This document shows positions 11,075-22,004 of a DNA stretch of 54,000 bases, piece after piece. Within the stretch, counting starts at the first letter, position 1; every line of letters starts with the position of its first letter. A model generated the notes under the pieces. The model did not search any database and had not been told where the DNA came from. It worked only from the letters and a program-made list of their open reading frames with translations. The translations under genes were made by a program, and so were the position numbers. This DNA is from Cristatella mucedo. Its lineage: Eukaryota > Bryozoa > Phylactolaemata > Cristatellidae. The stretch lies in the NCBI GenBank assembly GCA_009760855.2, contig WPIO01000157.1:641001-695000 (forward strand), in the 5' to 3' direction.

Positions 11075-13545
11075 TTTTGGTAACTGTTTAACAGTAACTG
11101 TAAAACAGCTACTTTTTTCCCAAAATAAAAAAACAGTCAACAGCTGTTTTTTCTGTTTTACTGTTCTAGCGAAAAAGATACTACAACTGAAGCTCCAACG
11201 TTCATTATGGATAAGAAATATGTAATGGAGAACGAGTTTTAAAAATATCTTTTTCATGTGCAAGTGATTTTTATGATGCGTATATAAAATTGTCCAACAA
11301 TTGAAATTAAAGTGCTGTTTTGCCAAAATTGATTAAGATGTTATATTTAAATTGATCTTGGGGCATCAGCACATTTGTATGTTCTCTTCAGCCATATCTT
11401 TAATTTGAGAATGGGTCTGCAAAGTGAAAACAAGTCCAATTTAAGAAGAGCTAGAAGGCCAATTCGGACGATGGAAACAATCATCAAATGCTTTGGAAAC
11501 TCGAAGACGACGTTGAAGAATCATCTAAAAATACGCGGAATTGATTTTGATAAACTTGCTGAAGGGTGCACATCCAAGTAAAAGCCCGTGAACAATAAGA
11601 GAACAAAAACGATTGCCGATTTCCCGGGGTGAAAGAGTCTGAAGGAGATTGTTACCGCTCTTTCCATTTCCGGACTATTGATTAGACTTCTCCCTAGAAA
11701 TAAGTATATACGGAATCAGTCTCTCGAGACGGATTCAAACTTGCAACGAACTAAAGCGATGTCATAGAGCTGGTGCGTGATGATTGCGAAGAAAAGAGAA
11801 ACAAAACGATTTCGGACATCCGGGGAAAACTCGGTAGGGGAGTATAATTTAGAATGACTGTGGATGAATTTACAACCGTGAGAGGACGTCGATTCTTCTG
11901 AGTCAACATTCATGGTAGCGGCAATAAAACAGCTAACAAGGCGGGTCTTGCTCGCATATTTGGTTCGTGCACTGAACTTGATAGGATAGAATCAATGAAG
12001 CAGCCTTAGAGCGTTTTTGGAAAAACAACGAAGAGGGATTTAGAGGGATCTACTTAGCACGGCTCAGCAGTAAATAAGAAATGCATTAGCCACATCGATG
12101 TCATCGAACAGTTCTGCTTAAACGTTTTGCTCAAACCATGGTCTGCACCTTGTACTATGTGACACGTTGTACAAGAAGAGTTCTGAGATGGACGATTAAA
12201 AACCTGGATTGTGACAATATTGATGAAATTACCACTTTTGAAGGAGCTAAGGACTTGGAAGTGATCAGCGATTACACATTAGAAGGAAACGTCAATTACC
12301 ACGATCTGCTCGCAAAATCACGCAGGCTTGTCAAATTAATCAAAATATTTATTGTTCGAAATAATGTATTTCTATCCAAAGTAAAATCTGGGTTCGTATG
12401 AAAGATTGAACTGCATCTTGATGTGAAGACGCGCTGGAACTCTATCCCAACATTGTTAGAGCCACTAGTAATGACAGAAGTCGCCTTCCGCGAGACGCTA
12501 TCTTAATTCAAGGCACTGGAAGTGATTGAGACATTGAATTTTGACGCTCTCAAAACTCTTGTGAAGAAAATGGAACCTGTGAATGTTGCTTTTGAGAATC
12601 GAGAAGACGCGACGTTGATGAGTGTTTACATAATTTTAGAATTCACGCTCAACAAGCCCTCCAACCTGAATAATGACATGTACTAAGCTCATGGAAAATT
12701 TGAAGAATCACAATGAAGAACGATTAAACAAGAATGTAATGAACCATTCGCAGTTTCAAAGATCCATCTGTCACCCCTTTAAATACTACGCTAAATCTTA
12801 CAGGAAATCTTGCATCTCGTCTGTTTGGAGTCATAAATGTAGAAGTTGTCCTCAAATGGTCGTCAGATTATGCCTAAAATGTGAACTTGTCTCTTCAAGA
12901 TGAATTTAAAACTTTGCTTCAAACAGATGGATCATCGATTGAAGTCGGAGGGCTAGACAGTTTGAAATAGGTTCAGTGCGATTTCACATTCTTTAGAAAC
13001 CCTAGCCAGTGCACTGAAAATCTCTAGAAATTATACAACGCAATCCTATAAATCAAACCAATATCGACGGAAGTTGAATCGAGTTTTTGGTCTGTACAAA
13101 TTTCTGTATACAATTAAGACGAAATCTCTCAAAACGAGTCGGTTAATGTACTTATATTATTGAAATTTTTATTAAAGTCGATAACGCGTATACAAATATC
13201 GGATATAGGAATACTCCGCTAATAAGAATAACCATTCCGTGTCCCAGATTTACTCTAGAGATAGAGTCTCACTCTGCATATGGAAATATTCGGCCTATGA
13301 GAATAGGCATTTCCCGCCCGAGCGTATTTTTAAAAACGGAGTCAACTGTATACGAAGTAAAAATGTACTGATTTATAAATTATCATGAAAGATATGTACT
13401 ATAACAGTGTTAATCAAGAAAGTAAGCTATTGACTGCGAAATTAGTGAAAAATGGAAGAAACAGGAAACAGCTGTTAACAGCTATTTTTTTTAAATTAAA
13501 AACGACAAACAGCTGTTTTTCAAGAATGACCTGTTTTTCGGAAAT
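11075..13545 (+). mobile_element. hAT-superfamily DNA transposon, degenerate
   Basis: The ends form long imperfect inverted repeats. The left end (11080-11165) has AAAACAGCTACTTTTTT and AGTCAACAGCTGTTTTTTC; the right end (13455-13545), read in reverse, has AAAACAGCTG and TAGCTGTTAACAGCTGTTT in the same order. Between them are broken plus-strand transposase pieces in hAT order. A BED-finger-like segment is at 11411-11581 (FGNSKTTLKNHLKIRG). TVDEFTTVRGRRFF then NIHG lies near 11857-11915, with the likely first catalytic Asp at 11863-11865. LAKSRRLVKLIK runs within 12138-12401. After an in-frame TGA at 12399, ELHLDVKTRWNS follows at 12408-12443. A C-terminal dimerisation remnant (PISTEVESSFWS, with VNVLILLKFLLKS further on) lies near 13055-13175. 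Multiple stops and frameshifts mean it is a pseudogenised copy. Confidence 0.8.
12138..12482 (+). pseudogene. hAT transposase remnant (central region)
   Basis: An open frame to 12398, then one TGA (12399-12401), then the same frame continues to about 12504. The segment upstream of the stop has the basic/hydrophobic LAKSRRLVKLI helix. The segment downstream has DVKTRWNSIPTLLEPL, the conserved 'TRWNS..ML' landmark of hAT transposases. One nonsense change here, with more breaks either side, shows loss of function. Confidence 0.75.
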
Positions 13546-13609
13546 CCTAATGATAATATGTTTAATCTAAGCAACTATCATTACCTAAACGGTAATCTGC
13601 ATGAATTGA

Positions 13610-13700
13610 GCAAATCCTGCGAGTAACAGGTAGTTTTTAGTTTCTTTTTAACTGTCTTCTAGTCAGGGGATGTCTTAATGTCTGTCGGCTGATTACAAAT
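13610..13700 (-). mobile_element. LINE-A short remnant
   Basis: TTTAGTTTCTTTTTAACTGT and CAGGGGATGTCTTAATGTC match the start of the LINE-A C-terminal block (compare 17355-17400). No tail remains. Confidence 0.45.
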
Positions 13701-14160
13701 ACTTACAGACAAGTGCGTAGAGAAGCTTGCACCTTGGTTGCAGCCAGGTGCAACTATGACTAACCTGCATGGACAATTTTCAATCCATTCATCGAGTTCG
13801 GAGCGACATTAGATGTTTGCAGAATTTTGTAAGCACATGCGGCAAACGCCTGCGGAACGATGACGCTAACCAGTATATCTCCGTCTTCACTATGTAGGAT
13901 AACGGACGGAGATTGTCTACTCCTTATATCTTTAAAAAGATATAGCCTATACCGGCTTTACGCAGTCGTCAACATACCGAAGTCGTCTGGAGGGTCCCTT
14001 TCATGCTAAATGCAAAAGGTGCACACTGACAAACGACAATTCAAGACGGTTATAGCTCTGAATCATGAATAGATATGAAATTAGGTGCGGCGGCAGAGTT
14101 TGCCGACTGCGTCGGGAATTTGATTTCAATATCCGGGTAAAAAATGTATACAATAGCAAT
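13701..14160. other. Unassigned stretch
   Basis: No gene or repeat family recognised. Confidence 0.45.
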
Positions 14161-14245
14161 AATAGTAATGAGACATTTTTATAGCTGCCTAAGACAATTG
14201 ATCTTTTTCTAGGCATTTGCTGGAAAGAAAGATGCACTCTTCTCT
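14161..14245 (-). mobile_element. LINE-A 3' tail remnant
   Basis: TTTATAGCTGCCTAAGACAA, then ATCTTTTTCTAGGCATTTGC and TGGAAAGAAAGATGCA follow the minus-strand hairpin layout. Confidence 0.5.
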
Positions 14246-14689
14246 TCTTATGTAGGACTGATAACAGCTCTGGTCTATCCTTACTTAGCTATACTTGTGG
14301 GAATCCACCTTTATGCTTTAGAGGACGTAACACCAATCTCATGTTTTCACGACCGCAATCTACTTTCTAAACTGTCAGCGCTGATTAAACTGATTCCCGA
14401 CAGGTTTCCTTATAACTATACTCATTTAAATTGAAGCAACTCAATAGTCTGATGTAAGAGGTCTTGAAAACACAACAGCTGGGTTTAGCTAACCTAGAAA
14501 TCAAAAGAGGATAATTAGGTTGACACGAATTGCTGAATTGTCGTTGATGCAGAGGATTTCTCTTACGTCGTAAATTTTTCTATGTAATTATTTGGCTGCT
14601 GTCTGTGACAGTAGTCGCACATCATGTCGTAGGAGAACAATGAAAGCACTAGGCCTTCGAAGGTGGAAGCATGTCCAGTACAGCACATA

Positions 14690-14755
14690 TAAACTGCCTA
14701 GAAAGAGATTTAGTTCTCTCAGGTGCTTTGAAAATGTTCTATAATAAAAATCATG
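14690..14755 (+). mobile_element. LINE-A 3' tail remnant
   Basis: ATATAAACTGCCTAGAAAGA, then GATTTAGTTCTCTCAGGTGC and TTTGAAAATG, with ATAATAAAA after it: a plus-oriented hairpin tail. Confidence 0.55.
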
Positions 14756-16234
14756 TTTTGGCTAAGTAGCTTTATAGTTTTTTAACGCACGTGACAGCTT
14801 TGCAACTAAAGTCTTTCGCACCAAACAAGACGCACGTATTAATGCAAGATCTCACAGCCGGTGACCAATACTGGCGGAAGTAGCGCCTTGACGCAAGGCC
14901 AACGAGTCAGTGAGCAGCTCCTCTGTACTCAAGTACGCCGACGGTAGCAGAGAGTGACAGAAACCAATATTGCCCGCATCTAAATACGGCTTGCGGCTTC
15001 ATAGTACTCAGCACAAAAGGGTGGCTGTTCAGGCAACACTCTGGCAGAAAACTTCCAAGTAATCATCACCTGACACCCAATTTCTATGGTATCTAAGCAA
15101 TAAGTTTACTTACAGCCGTTTTTTGATATAACTAACCCAAGAACCCTTAAAAAACCAGAAAGTGCCGTAACCTGGCTGATTATAATACCGGCATTTTAAT
15201 AAGGAATTTTAAGCTAAGAATCTGTTTCGAATTTTAGGCTTTTCTTTTCATTAATAGGTAGAGTAAATTTATACATACCTTCAAGTTTCTTTAGGATTCA
15301 GCTAGCAACATATTTAGATTGGTCGTCCCGTTTCGTGTATAAGCCACATATCGAACGAGTTCCAGTTGCTATCTGTGTGCTGTTTGTGCATAGGCTCACC
15401 AGCGTCGTAAGCGTACCGATATCGCCGCCTGCTCGTCTGGCATCGACGCACAATTTGCATTTATAGATCCACTAGCGAGAGGGAAACCGAGGCAAAGAAG
15501 CTGCTGCAGAAGCGACGAGATTAAGCTATGGCTTGTTTGCTATTGCTGAACAGTTGCTAGTCACATTTTTGACCAGTGTGCATGGCATATTGAGGTTAAT
15601 GACAACGATGTTACCGGAAAATACCTCGCCTCGGCAGTGTCCACACGGGCGACATTATTTTCAAGGAGGTCCTACAACTTTGGCTACCTAATTTAATTCT
15701 AGCTTAACATAGGTCATAAAAAATGACCAATCAAAGATATTCAGAAACGAATAGATGTTTATATAGACAGTTCTAGATTTGCGGCCATGCTGCAAACCAA
15801 TTTCTCGGAAAAGCCACAAATATACTCGCACCTTTTATTTTTGTTATACTGTCCTAAATAACAACGTTCAACGTCCAGTTTATCCGGGTAATAGCGTTAG
15901 CTTTGCTTCTTTGCTTAAGCTATCATGTTCTTATTGGATCTTTCCAGATGAGCATCAAAGATACGGACTTCGATGAACATTTTGCACTCCATTTTATTTT
16001 AGCATAGTTATTTGTGATTGCCTGAACCAGCTACTCATAGCTTTTAGTCCGGCGATTGACCAGAAAGCCGTAAACAACCGCAACAAAACCGTTCGAAACT
16101 GCTTTCTCCACCATGTTAATCTTCTTGGAGAGATGGTCACCCTCTTTGATTTTCTTGATCTGTGGTGAGACGAAGATACCAGCTTTGACCTTTACCCCTG
16201 ACAGCTGTAGAAAGATATGTTGGAATTAAAAAAA
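14756..16234. other. Unassigned stretch
   Basis: No supported gene. A 65-codon plus frame at 15779-15976 shows no known motif. Confidence 0.5.
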
Positions 16235-16375
16235 AGAAAAAAATATCTACCTTAAGAGAACTTAATCTCTATCAGATGCTTCACATATGCCACAGGGCTT
16301 GAATCCACCACCTCTGCCAGACCTTGGTCGGTGCGAGCACCTTAACCGCTGGGCCGAACCAGCTACTTGAAAGCT
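16235..16375 (-). mobile_element. SINE-B copy, near full length
   Basis: Read on the minus strand: GGTTCGGCCCAGCGGTTAAG, GTGCTCGCACCGACCAAGG (A-box region), then GGTGGATTCAAGCCC (B-box region), then GTGGCATATGTGAAGC and the tail AGAGATTAAGTTCTCTTAAG. The order is tRNA-like head, then the LINE-A-type 3' hairpin. It lies 220 bp from an oppositely oriented copy. Confidence 0.75.
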
Positions 16376-16589
16376 ATTAACTCAACGCCAATTGCTTGAC
16401 GAGGCCTAACTTAACGTGGGAGTGACGGCATCAGCACTTCCCCCCAGATCTAGTGGTCGTTCCCACTGGATGCTGTTCCATCCTAGAAAGAAATAGGTCC
16501 GCTGTGACCACTCTTGTCGCGACATCGCGCCTTGGTGCCCAGGCTGTCCATTAGGCAAAGAAAAAAGGGAAACTTCGCGAAATCCCTCT

Positions 16590-16720
16590 GCAAGCACATC
16601 AGTCGTTAAAATACTCGCTCCGACCAAGGTCTGGCTGAGCTCCGTGGCATATGTGAAGCGCCCGAATAGAGATTAAGTTCTCTTAGGGCGCTATACAAAT
16701 TTTTTATATATATTTATATA
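16590..16720 (+). mobile_element. SINE-B copy with intact 3' hairpin
   Basis: CAGTCGTTAAAATACTCGCT (head), ACCAAGGTCTGGCTGAGC, CCGTGGCATATGTGAAGC, and a clean hairpin. The outer stem AGCGCCC (16657-16663) pairs with GGGCGCT (16686-16692). The inner stem AGAGA (16668-16672) pairs with TCTCT (16679-16683) around a TTAAGT loop. The B-box region is shortened. It ends in AT-rich sequence. Confidence 0.75.
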
Positions 16721-17253
16721 TAAATAATGACCTCATTTTGATGTCTCTAATTACCTCCCAGCCACAGTAGCCATACTTTAAGGCTCTCAGTAGCATCTTG
16801 ACACTGGTATAGTCCTCTTAGAGGTGCAGAGTGTGAGCCTTAGGGAGCGGCAGGTACTGGCTCCCATTATGAAGCACGCCTCGTTCGGGTAATGTAAAGA
16901 AAATACTTACAAAAATTTGTCCGACAATCAAAGATGTGTTTATGGTACCTTTCAAAAGACAAGCAATTTAGAACTGGGATAGGAATTTCTGACGACTTCC
17001 ACATGAAAGAAAAATCGGGTTATGCAAACCACTTATGACCCGGATGTAAACAGAAAGCAAATAATCTGCAAATACAATTTTTACCGATAATAATAATAAT
17101 AATAATGTACTTGATAAAGCGCCCTCAGAGAACTTAATCTCTTTCTAGGCGTTTTACATTCGCTGCAAAGGGAAATGCAATTGAATGGTAAGTAAAATCA
17201 TGCTTGAAAAACAAACAAAATGAATAACATGGTTAGGGGTGACGTGCACAGGG

Positions 17254-17928
17254 TCAGCATGCAAACGTGGTTAGTGGCAGCATGCACAGTGTCAGCACGC
17301 ATAAGCACATCAAGGACGAATCACAGGGACCCACTAAATGTTGTCCTAAATAGGTTTTTAAGTTCTTTTTAAATGTGGTCGGGTCAGGGGATGTTCTGAC
17401 GCAAGTCGGAAGGGAGTTCCAGGCTTTGGGAGCATACGAACTAAATGCACGGTCTCCAAAGGATTTCAGGTTTGTACGAGGTATTTCTAGACTGTTGGAT
17501 TCCGAAAAGCGGGTGGTACGATGCTTGGCCTGATGGGGGAGTATATCGGAGAGATAGGCTGGAGCCAAAGAATGAAGGGACCTAAAAGTGAGCGACAAAA
17601 CCTTGAAGTCAATCCGTTGCTTGACTGATAGCCAGTGCAGGTCGGCGAGAAGTGGAGTAATGTGGCAACTGCGACGCTCACGACAGACAAGCCTAGCTGC
17701 AGAGTTTTGCACCAGCTGCAATCGCCTGATCGCACATGCTGGGAGGCCAGTTTGCAGTGAGTTGCAAAAGTCGAGACGGGATGTCACGAATGCATGGACC
17801 AACTTGGACGTGGTATCCTTATCTAAACAAGCCCGACTTTTAGCAAGGTATATGAAGCTGAAAATAGGCAGATTTGACTGTGGAGCTGATATAGTCATGT
17901 AACGAGAGGTCGCTTTGGAATATGACAC
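17254..17928 (-). pseudogene. LINE-A ORF2 C-terminal remnant
   Basis: 224 codons open on the minus strand, the longest intact frame of the family here. It covers the post-RT region: DKDTTSKLVHAFVTSRLDFC, RLVCRERRSCHITPLL, LADLHWLSVKQRIDFKVL, APAYLSDILPHQAKHRTTRF and FGDRAFSSYAPKAWNSLP. It is a fragment of the element's polyprotein, not a host gene. Confidence 0.85.
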
Positions 17929-18137
17929 CTAGATTTCGAGCTGATTCGACTGGAGATATGCTGGCAGAGCCAATTTTGAGAGACAGCCTTTTCCAATCTC
18001 TGAATCACACTGGGTTTGCCCATAACTAGTAAGTTAGTTTTATCATCGTTTAGTTTTAGAAAATTTGCTGGCATCCATGTGCGGATGTCATCAATGCATG
18101 CAGCAAGTGAGTTTAGAGAATTTGAGGTGCTCGAAGG

Positions 18138-18536
18138 CTAGGAGGGATCAAAGCAAAGGTACAACTGAGTGTCATCCGCATAGAAGTGAAAGCCTAGATT
18201 GTGCTTGACAATCACATCAGCAAGAGGGAGAGTATAAACCGGGAGAGTATAAACCGTGAAAAGAACCGGACCTAGCACGGAGCCCTGAGGTACTCCATAT
18301 TTCAGAGGTACTTCAGATGATCTTTGTCCATTCACGTCAATACTCTGGAGTCTCCCACTGAGATAGGACCTGAACCACTGCAGAACAGTGCTAGTGATGC
18401 CCCGGCGAGATGAGAGACGCTCTAGAAGAACTTTGTGATCGATGGCATCAAAAGCTGCCGAAAGATCAAGCAAAACAAGCAGAGACACTCTACCCATGTC
18501 TGCATACCTAAGTAGGTCGTTGTATACGCTAAGCAA
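18138..18536 (-). pseudogene. LINE-A reverse transcriptase remnant
   Basis: 132 codons with LLDLSAAFDAIDHKVLLERL, then FRSYLSGRLQSI, YGVPQGSVLGPVLF and FHFYADDTQLYLCFDPS, where a TAG stop interrupts. The catalytic aspartates are present, but the domain is truncated at its N-terminus. Confidence 0.9.
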
Positions 18537-18595
18537 GGCTGACTCTGTGGAGTGATTAGCTCTAAAGCCAGACTGGAACTTACTAGCAAGATCTC

Positions 18596-19925
18596 TGCAT
18601 CATAAGCTACTTGTATCCCCACTTGTCGAATCTTGGTAGATTTGTAGAAAGGCTTGTTGAGATACATACTTATGACTTTTATACAGCTTTATTTCCAGGG
18701 TTGGTTGGTGCCTTGTAAATTAAATAACTCGGCTAATATTTCATGTATCTCGGAGTGGAATTTGAAATGCGAGTTCAGCTCTGCTTGTTTGACATGAGTC
18801 GAAATATTTTTGATTTCGCTTCGATAAATTTGGTTCTATATGTCCACTACAGAAAATAAAGCTCCTGGACGTTTGATGACGTATACAGCCAAATTTAGGA
18901 TGCTTTCACGGAGTGCTATTTTGTTCTTGCATGATAAATTGCCTGCAGTCACAGCACAATGCATTTGCTCGGTACAAAAAACTCTTGACGCAAAGTCAAT
19001 CAAATATGGCTCTTCAATAAACTCTGATTCGGCAAAACATAAGCTAAAAGGTTCGTTTTTAAGGTACACCAAGTGGTACACATCTATAGATACTAATTGA
19101 AAGTGTTATGTACTGGTAACTCTCACTAATTCAGGCAGCTTCACCTTTCAGGGTTTATGTGTGAACCTGACGTCGGCACCATGCATAACAGCAAAACCGG
19201 AGAATTTAAAAATATTATTGCCCTAACCACAGAAGCAAATTTTATTTTCTGTGGAAAAAATAAATTTTCTATTTATTTTATAGATATGGGAATAGGATAA
19301 CACTTTGCATCACAGAGCAAAAAACTAAATGCAGCTCTATTAGCACTTTTAGCTACGTAATATTAAAAAATTCAGGCTCGTTTTCCTTAAGGTACTAGAG
19401 CAAAGTTAGTCAACGCATTTCCATATCCCGTCTAGATTTAAGTAACTCTCTACTTGCAGGTTTTCCTACTTGTGCAAAGCAACAAAGTTGGCGAACAATG
19501 CAGCAGCCAGGCTTATTCAAAGCCAGCGTGACAATGTCCCTGACAAGACAACTTTCTTGATTAGTATTTCCGGATGGCATTGCTGACATACGTTTCTGAA
19601 TTGTAGCAAACATCTTCACATCGAATGAAAACAAAACCAAATCCCTCCTTAAAGACAAACCATGTTACTAGAAAATCGGAAAGTATTACCCTCCCAATCG
19701 GCTCGACCAGCACAGCTTCTGCACACACTCAGCATGCCCTCTTTCATGAATTAATTCTTGGTATATGAGAAAGCCAGTTACAGTCGTAATATTTCCAAAA
19801 CAAATTAAGTTCTCTAATAATGAAAATAATATTTCTGACTGAAATCCCAACCGATAAAGACTTCTGTAACTACTACTCTTCTTGTCTGTGTATAAGGCTG
19901 TCAAAAGTTGTTTGAAAACTCATAA
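18596..19925. other. Unassigned stretch
   Basis: AT-rich DNA with short frames on both strands. Overlapping 81- and 86-codon frames at 18836-19100 mirror each other and are probably chance. No repeat family identified. Confidence 0.5.
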
Positions 19926-20260
19926 GCTAGGCGAATTAGTCAAAAAAGTCGCAGCTACCAAATTGCTATTGGCCAATCTCCACAGGCTGCCTGTCAAGCT
20001 GCATCGACTTCAAGATTCTGTCCCCACCTTTAGGCCCATCAATTCTGACTCCATCATAGCTATCTGAATCGTGTTTGCATTAGGCCTCCAGCTGCATCAC
20101 CCGCTCTTCTGACTCTGATTGATTGTGCTTACAACCAAGTTCATATCTCTTGGAGACCATAACTTCAGTTAAAATTCTCCCAAATCGAGGAACTTACCAC
20201 CGGCTGACATCACCTTATCTCCTGATTTGACGACATAAAGAAGCTAAAAATTATCTGTTT
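19926..20260 (+). mobile_element. LINE-A degenerate copy
   Basis: AAATTGCTATTGGCCAATCTCC, then CACAGGCTGCCTGTCAAGCT, corresponds to LLLADLHWLPVK. Later TCTTGGAGACCATAAC, CTCCCAAATCGAGGAACT and TCTCCTGATTTGACGACA follow the order of the LINE-A C-terminus. Heavily mutated. Confidence 0.6.
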
Positions 20261-20654
20261 CTCGGAGCCGTTTGTCCATCTGAACGTCCTTTGTGTGCAT
20301 GTGTTTTACGAAATTGTGCTTAACACCACTAATGGTGAGTGATATTTTCTGTATAACGCAGCAGTTAGCATGTCTTTAGTTCCTAGGTGCTTTGCGTGCT
20401 TACCTATGTATGATTCAAGGTGGCCGATAGAAGTCCTAATTTCAACATCTTCCTTTCCCATCGAGTGCATTGATGCTCCACATACGCTCGTGGTAGGACA
20501 TCAGGCTTTTTCAAGTTGTCTAATTTTTGCATGTGTATTTTATAAACGAATAAATTTATTCTATGCATTTTAAAGCTTTCCTATAACAACAGAGACAACA
20601 TTAGACTTATACAACGCCTTAGATTAGTTAAGAGCTTGAACTGAAACCCTGACT

Positions 20655-20830
20655 GGCCATGACAGCCCAAGAGGTAAGGCGCTCGTTCTTCACGACCAAG
20701 GTCGTGAGTACGAATCCTGCAGTTGGGCGATCCTTTATTGCCAACCACAAGTGGCGATGATAGCCGATAAGGTTCTTCTGCAGCAAAACAAATAAGACCG
20801 TTAAATCAGCTAATATTTTTTCCTGGTGGA
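20655..20830 (+). mobile_element. SINE-A copy
   Basis: GAGGTAAGGCGCTCGTTCTTC (A-box region), GTACGAATCCTGCAG (B-box region), GGCGATCCTTTATTGCCAAC, GTGGCGATGATAGCCGATAA and GTTAAATCAGCTAATATTTT. This is the clearest internal match to the copies at 45 and 53620. Confidence 0.8.
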
Positions 20831-21485
20831 TGTGAGTGTTCCGCTTTACGATTTTGGATGAAAGTCTGGTGAGTTCTAGCGCGAGGCTTCAAAAAATGAC
20901 AACTAAGGGCTGCTAGGAGAGTGTTTTTGCATTGCAAACAAGTATTCGAAACATTATCCGTGGGATTGAGAACAAGACATCATACAACTTTGTGCTCCTT
21001 ACAAAATTAACAAAAGTGGAAATCATATCTGTCTCTCTGCATCACTCGAGTATGACACTGGCTGAATACACAAATACAATATGCAGCTTAACCGCCAGCC
21101 TGATTTGGATAGCAATAGTCACCATAGGGAAGATATAAGAGCACTACAAAGAAAGCGTCCTCCCGAGTTTCCGAAAAGGAATGGAAGCCCAACCATCCGA
21201 AACCGGTGGCCAGAGTCACACCTATTTAACTCACCAGGGACAGGTAAGATAAGCTAATTAATCACCAGTAAGAATGTGAAGTACTGCTGCTAGCATTACT
21301 GCCGCAGCTCCACTCGCAGAAGACAGCAGAACGTTTGGGGCCTCTTACCGAAGTGGTAGCAAGAGCAATGTATTTGGAAGCTCGTGCGAGAGAGACTATC
21401 TGTTTGCAAAACAAGTAAACCACCCACACAAACAGTAGGGAATTCAATTACTGAAATTAGCTCACAAGATAAAGGCGTATACTCT
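20831..21485. other. Unassigned stretch
   Basis: No gene or repeat family recognised. Confidence 0.5.
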
Positions 21486-22004
21486 GTGGTTTAATAATAA
21501 CAATAATGCACTTGATAAAGCACCCTCAGAGAACTCAATCTCTTTCTAGGCGCTTTATATTTGCTGCAAAGGGAAACGCGATTGAATGGTGAGTACTATC
21601 ATGCTTGGTAAACAACATGAATAACACGGTTAGGGGTGACATGCACAGGGTCAGCATGCAAGTGTGGTTTGTGGCAGCATGCACAGTGTCAGCACGCATA
21701 AGCATATAAAGGACGAATAACAGGCACCCACTAAATGCTGTCCTAAATAGGCGTTTTTAAGTTCTTTTTAAATGTGATCAAGTCAGGGGATATTCTGACA
21801 CAAGTCGGGAGTCAGTTCCAGGCTTTGGGAGCATACGAACTAAATGCACGGTCTCCAAGGGATCTGAGGTTTGTACGAGGTATTGGTAAACTGTTGGATT
21901 CCGAAAAGCAGGTGGTACGATGCTTGGTCTGGTACGCGTGTAGATCTGAAAGATAGGCTGGAGCCAAAGAATGAAGTGACCTAAAAGTGAGCGACAAAAC
22001 CTTA
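21486..22004 (-). mobile_element. LINE-A copy, 5'-truncated, abutting a second copy
   Basis: The 3' end (AATAATAACAATAATGCACT with hairpin) is at about 21490. The C-terminal coding remnant includes YKVLSLTFRSLHSLAPAYLS. It breaks off mid-frame at 22004 (GCGACAAAACCTT) exactly where the (ATA)n tail of the next copy starts. Confidence 0.85.

Larger units (their letters stand above)
17085..18595 (-). mobile_element. LINE-A, longest copy (RT fragment plus C-terminus)
   Basis: The best-preserved non-LTR copy in the window, about 1.5 kb, 5'-truncated in the reverse transcriptase. The minus-strand reading begins FQSGFRANHSTESALLS, continues with LDLSAAFDAIDH (first catalytic Asp block), GVPQGSVLGPVLF and FHFYADDTQLYL (YADD catalytic box), then AACIDDIRTWMPANFLKLN. 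The 224-codon C-terminal frame follows with LLADLHWLSVKQRIDFKVL and SYAPKAWNSLP. Stops and frameshifts separate the parts. A 15-bp tandem duplication at about 18226-18255 adds a repeated VYTLP inside the RT. The 3' end at about 17085-17150 has (ATA)n and the hairpin. The motifs fit the L2/CR1-like group. Confidence 0.9.
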
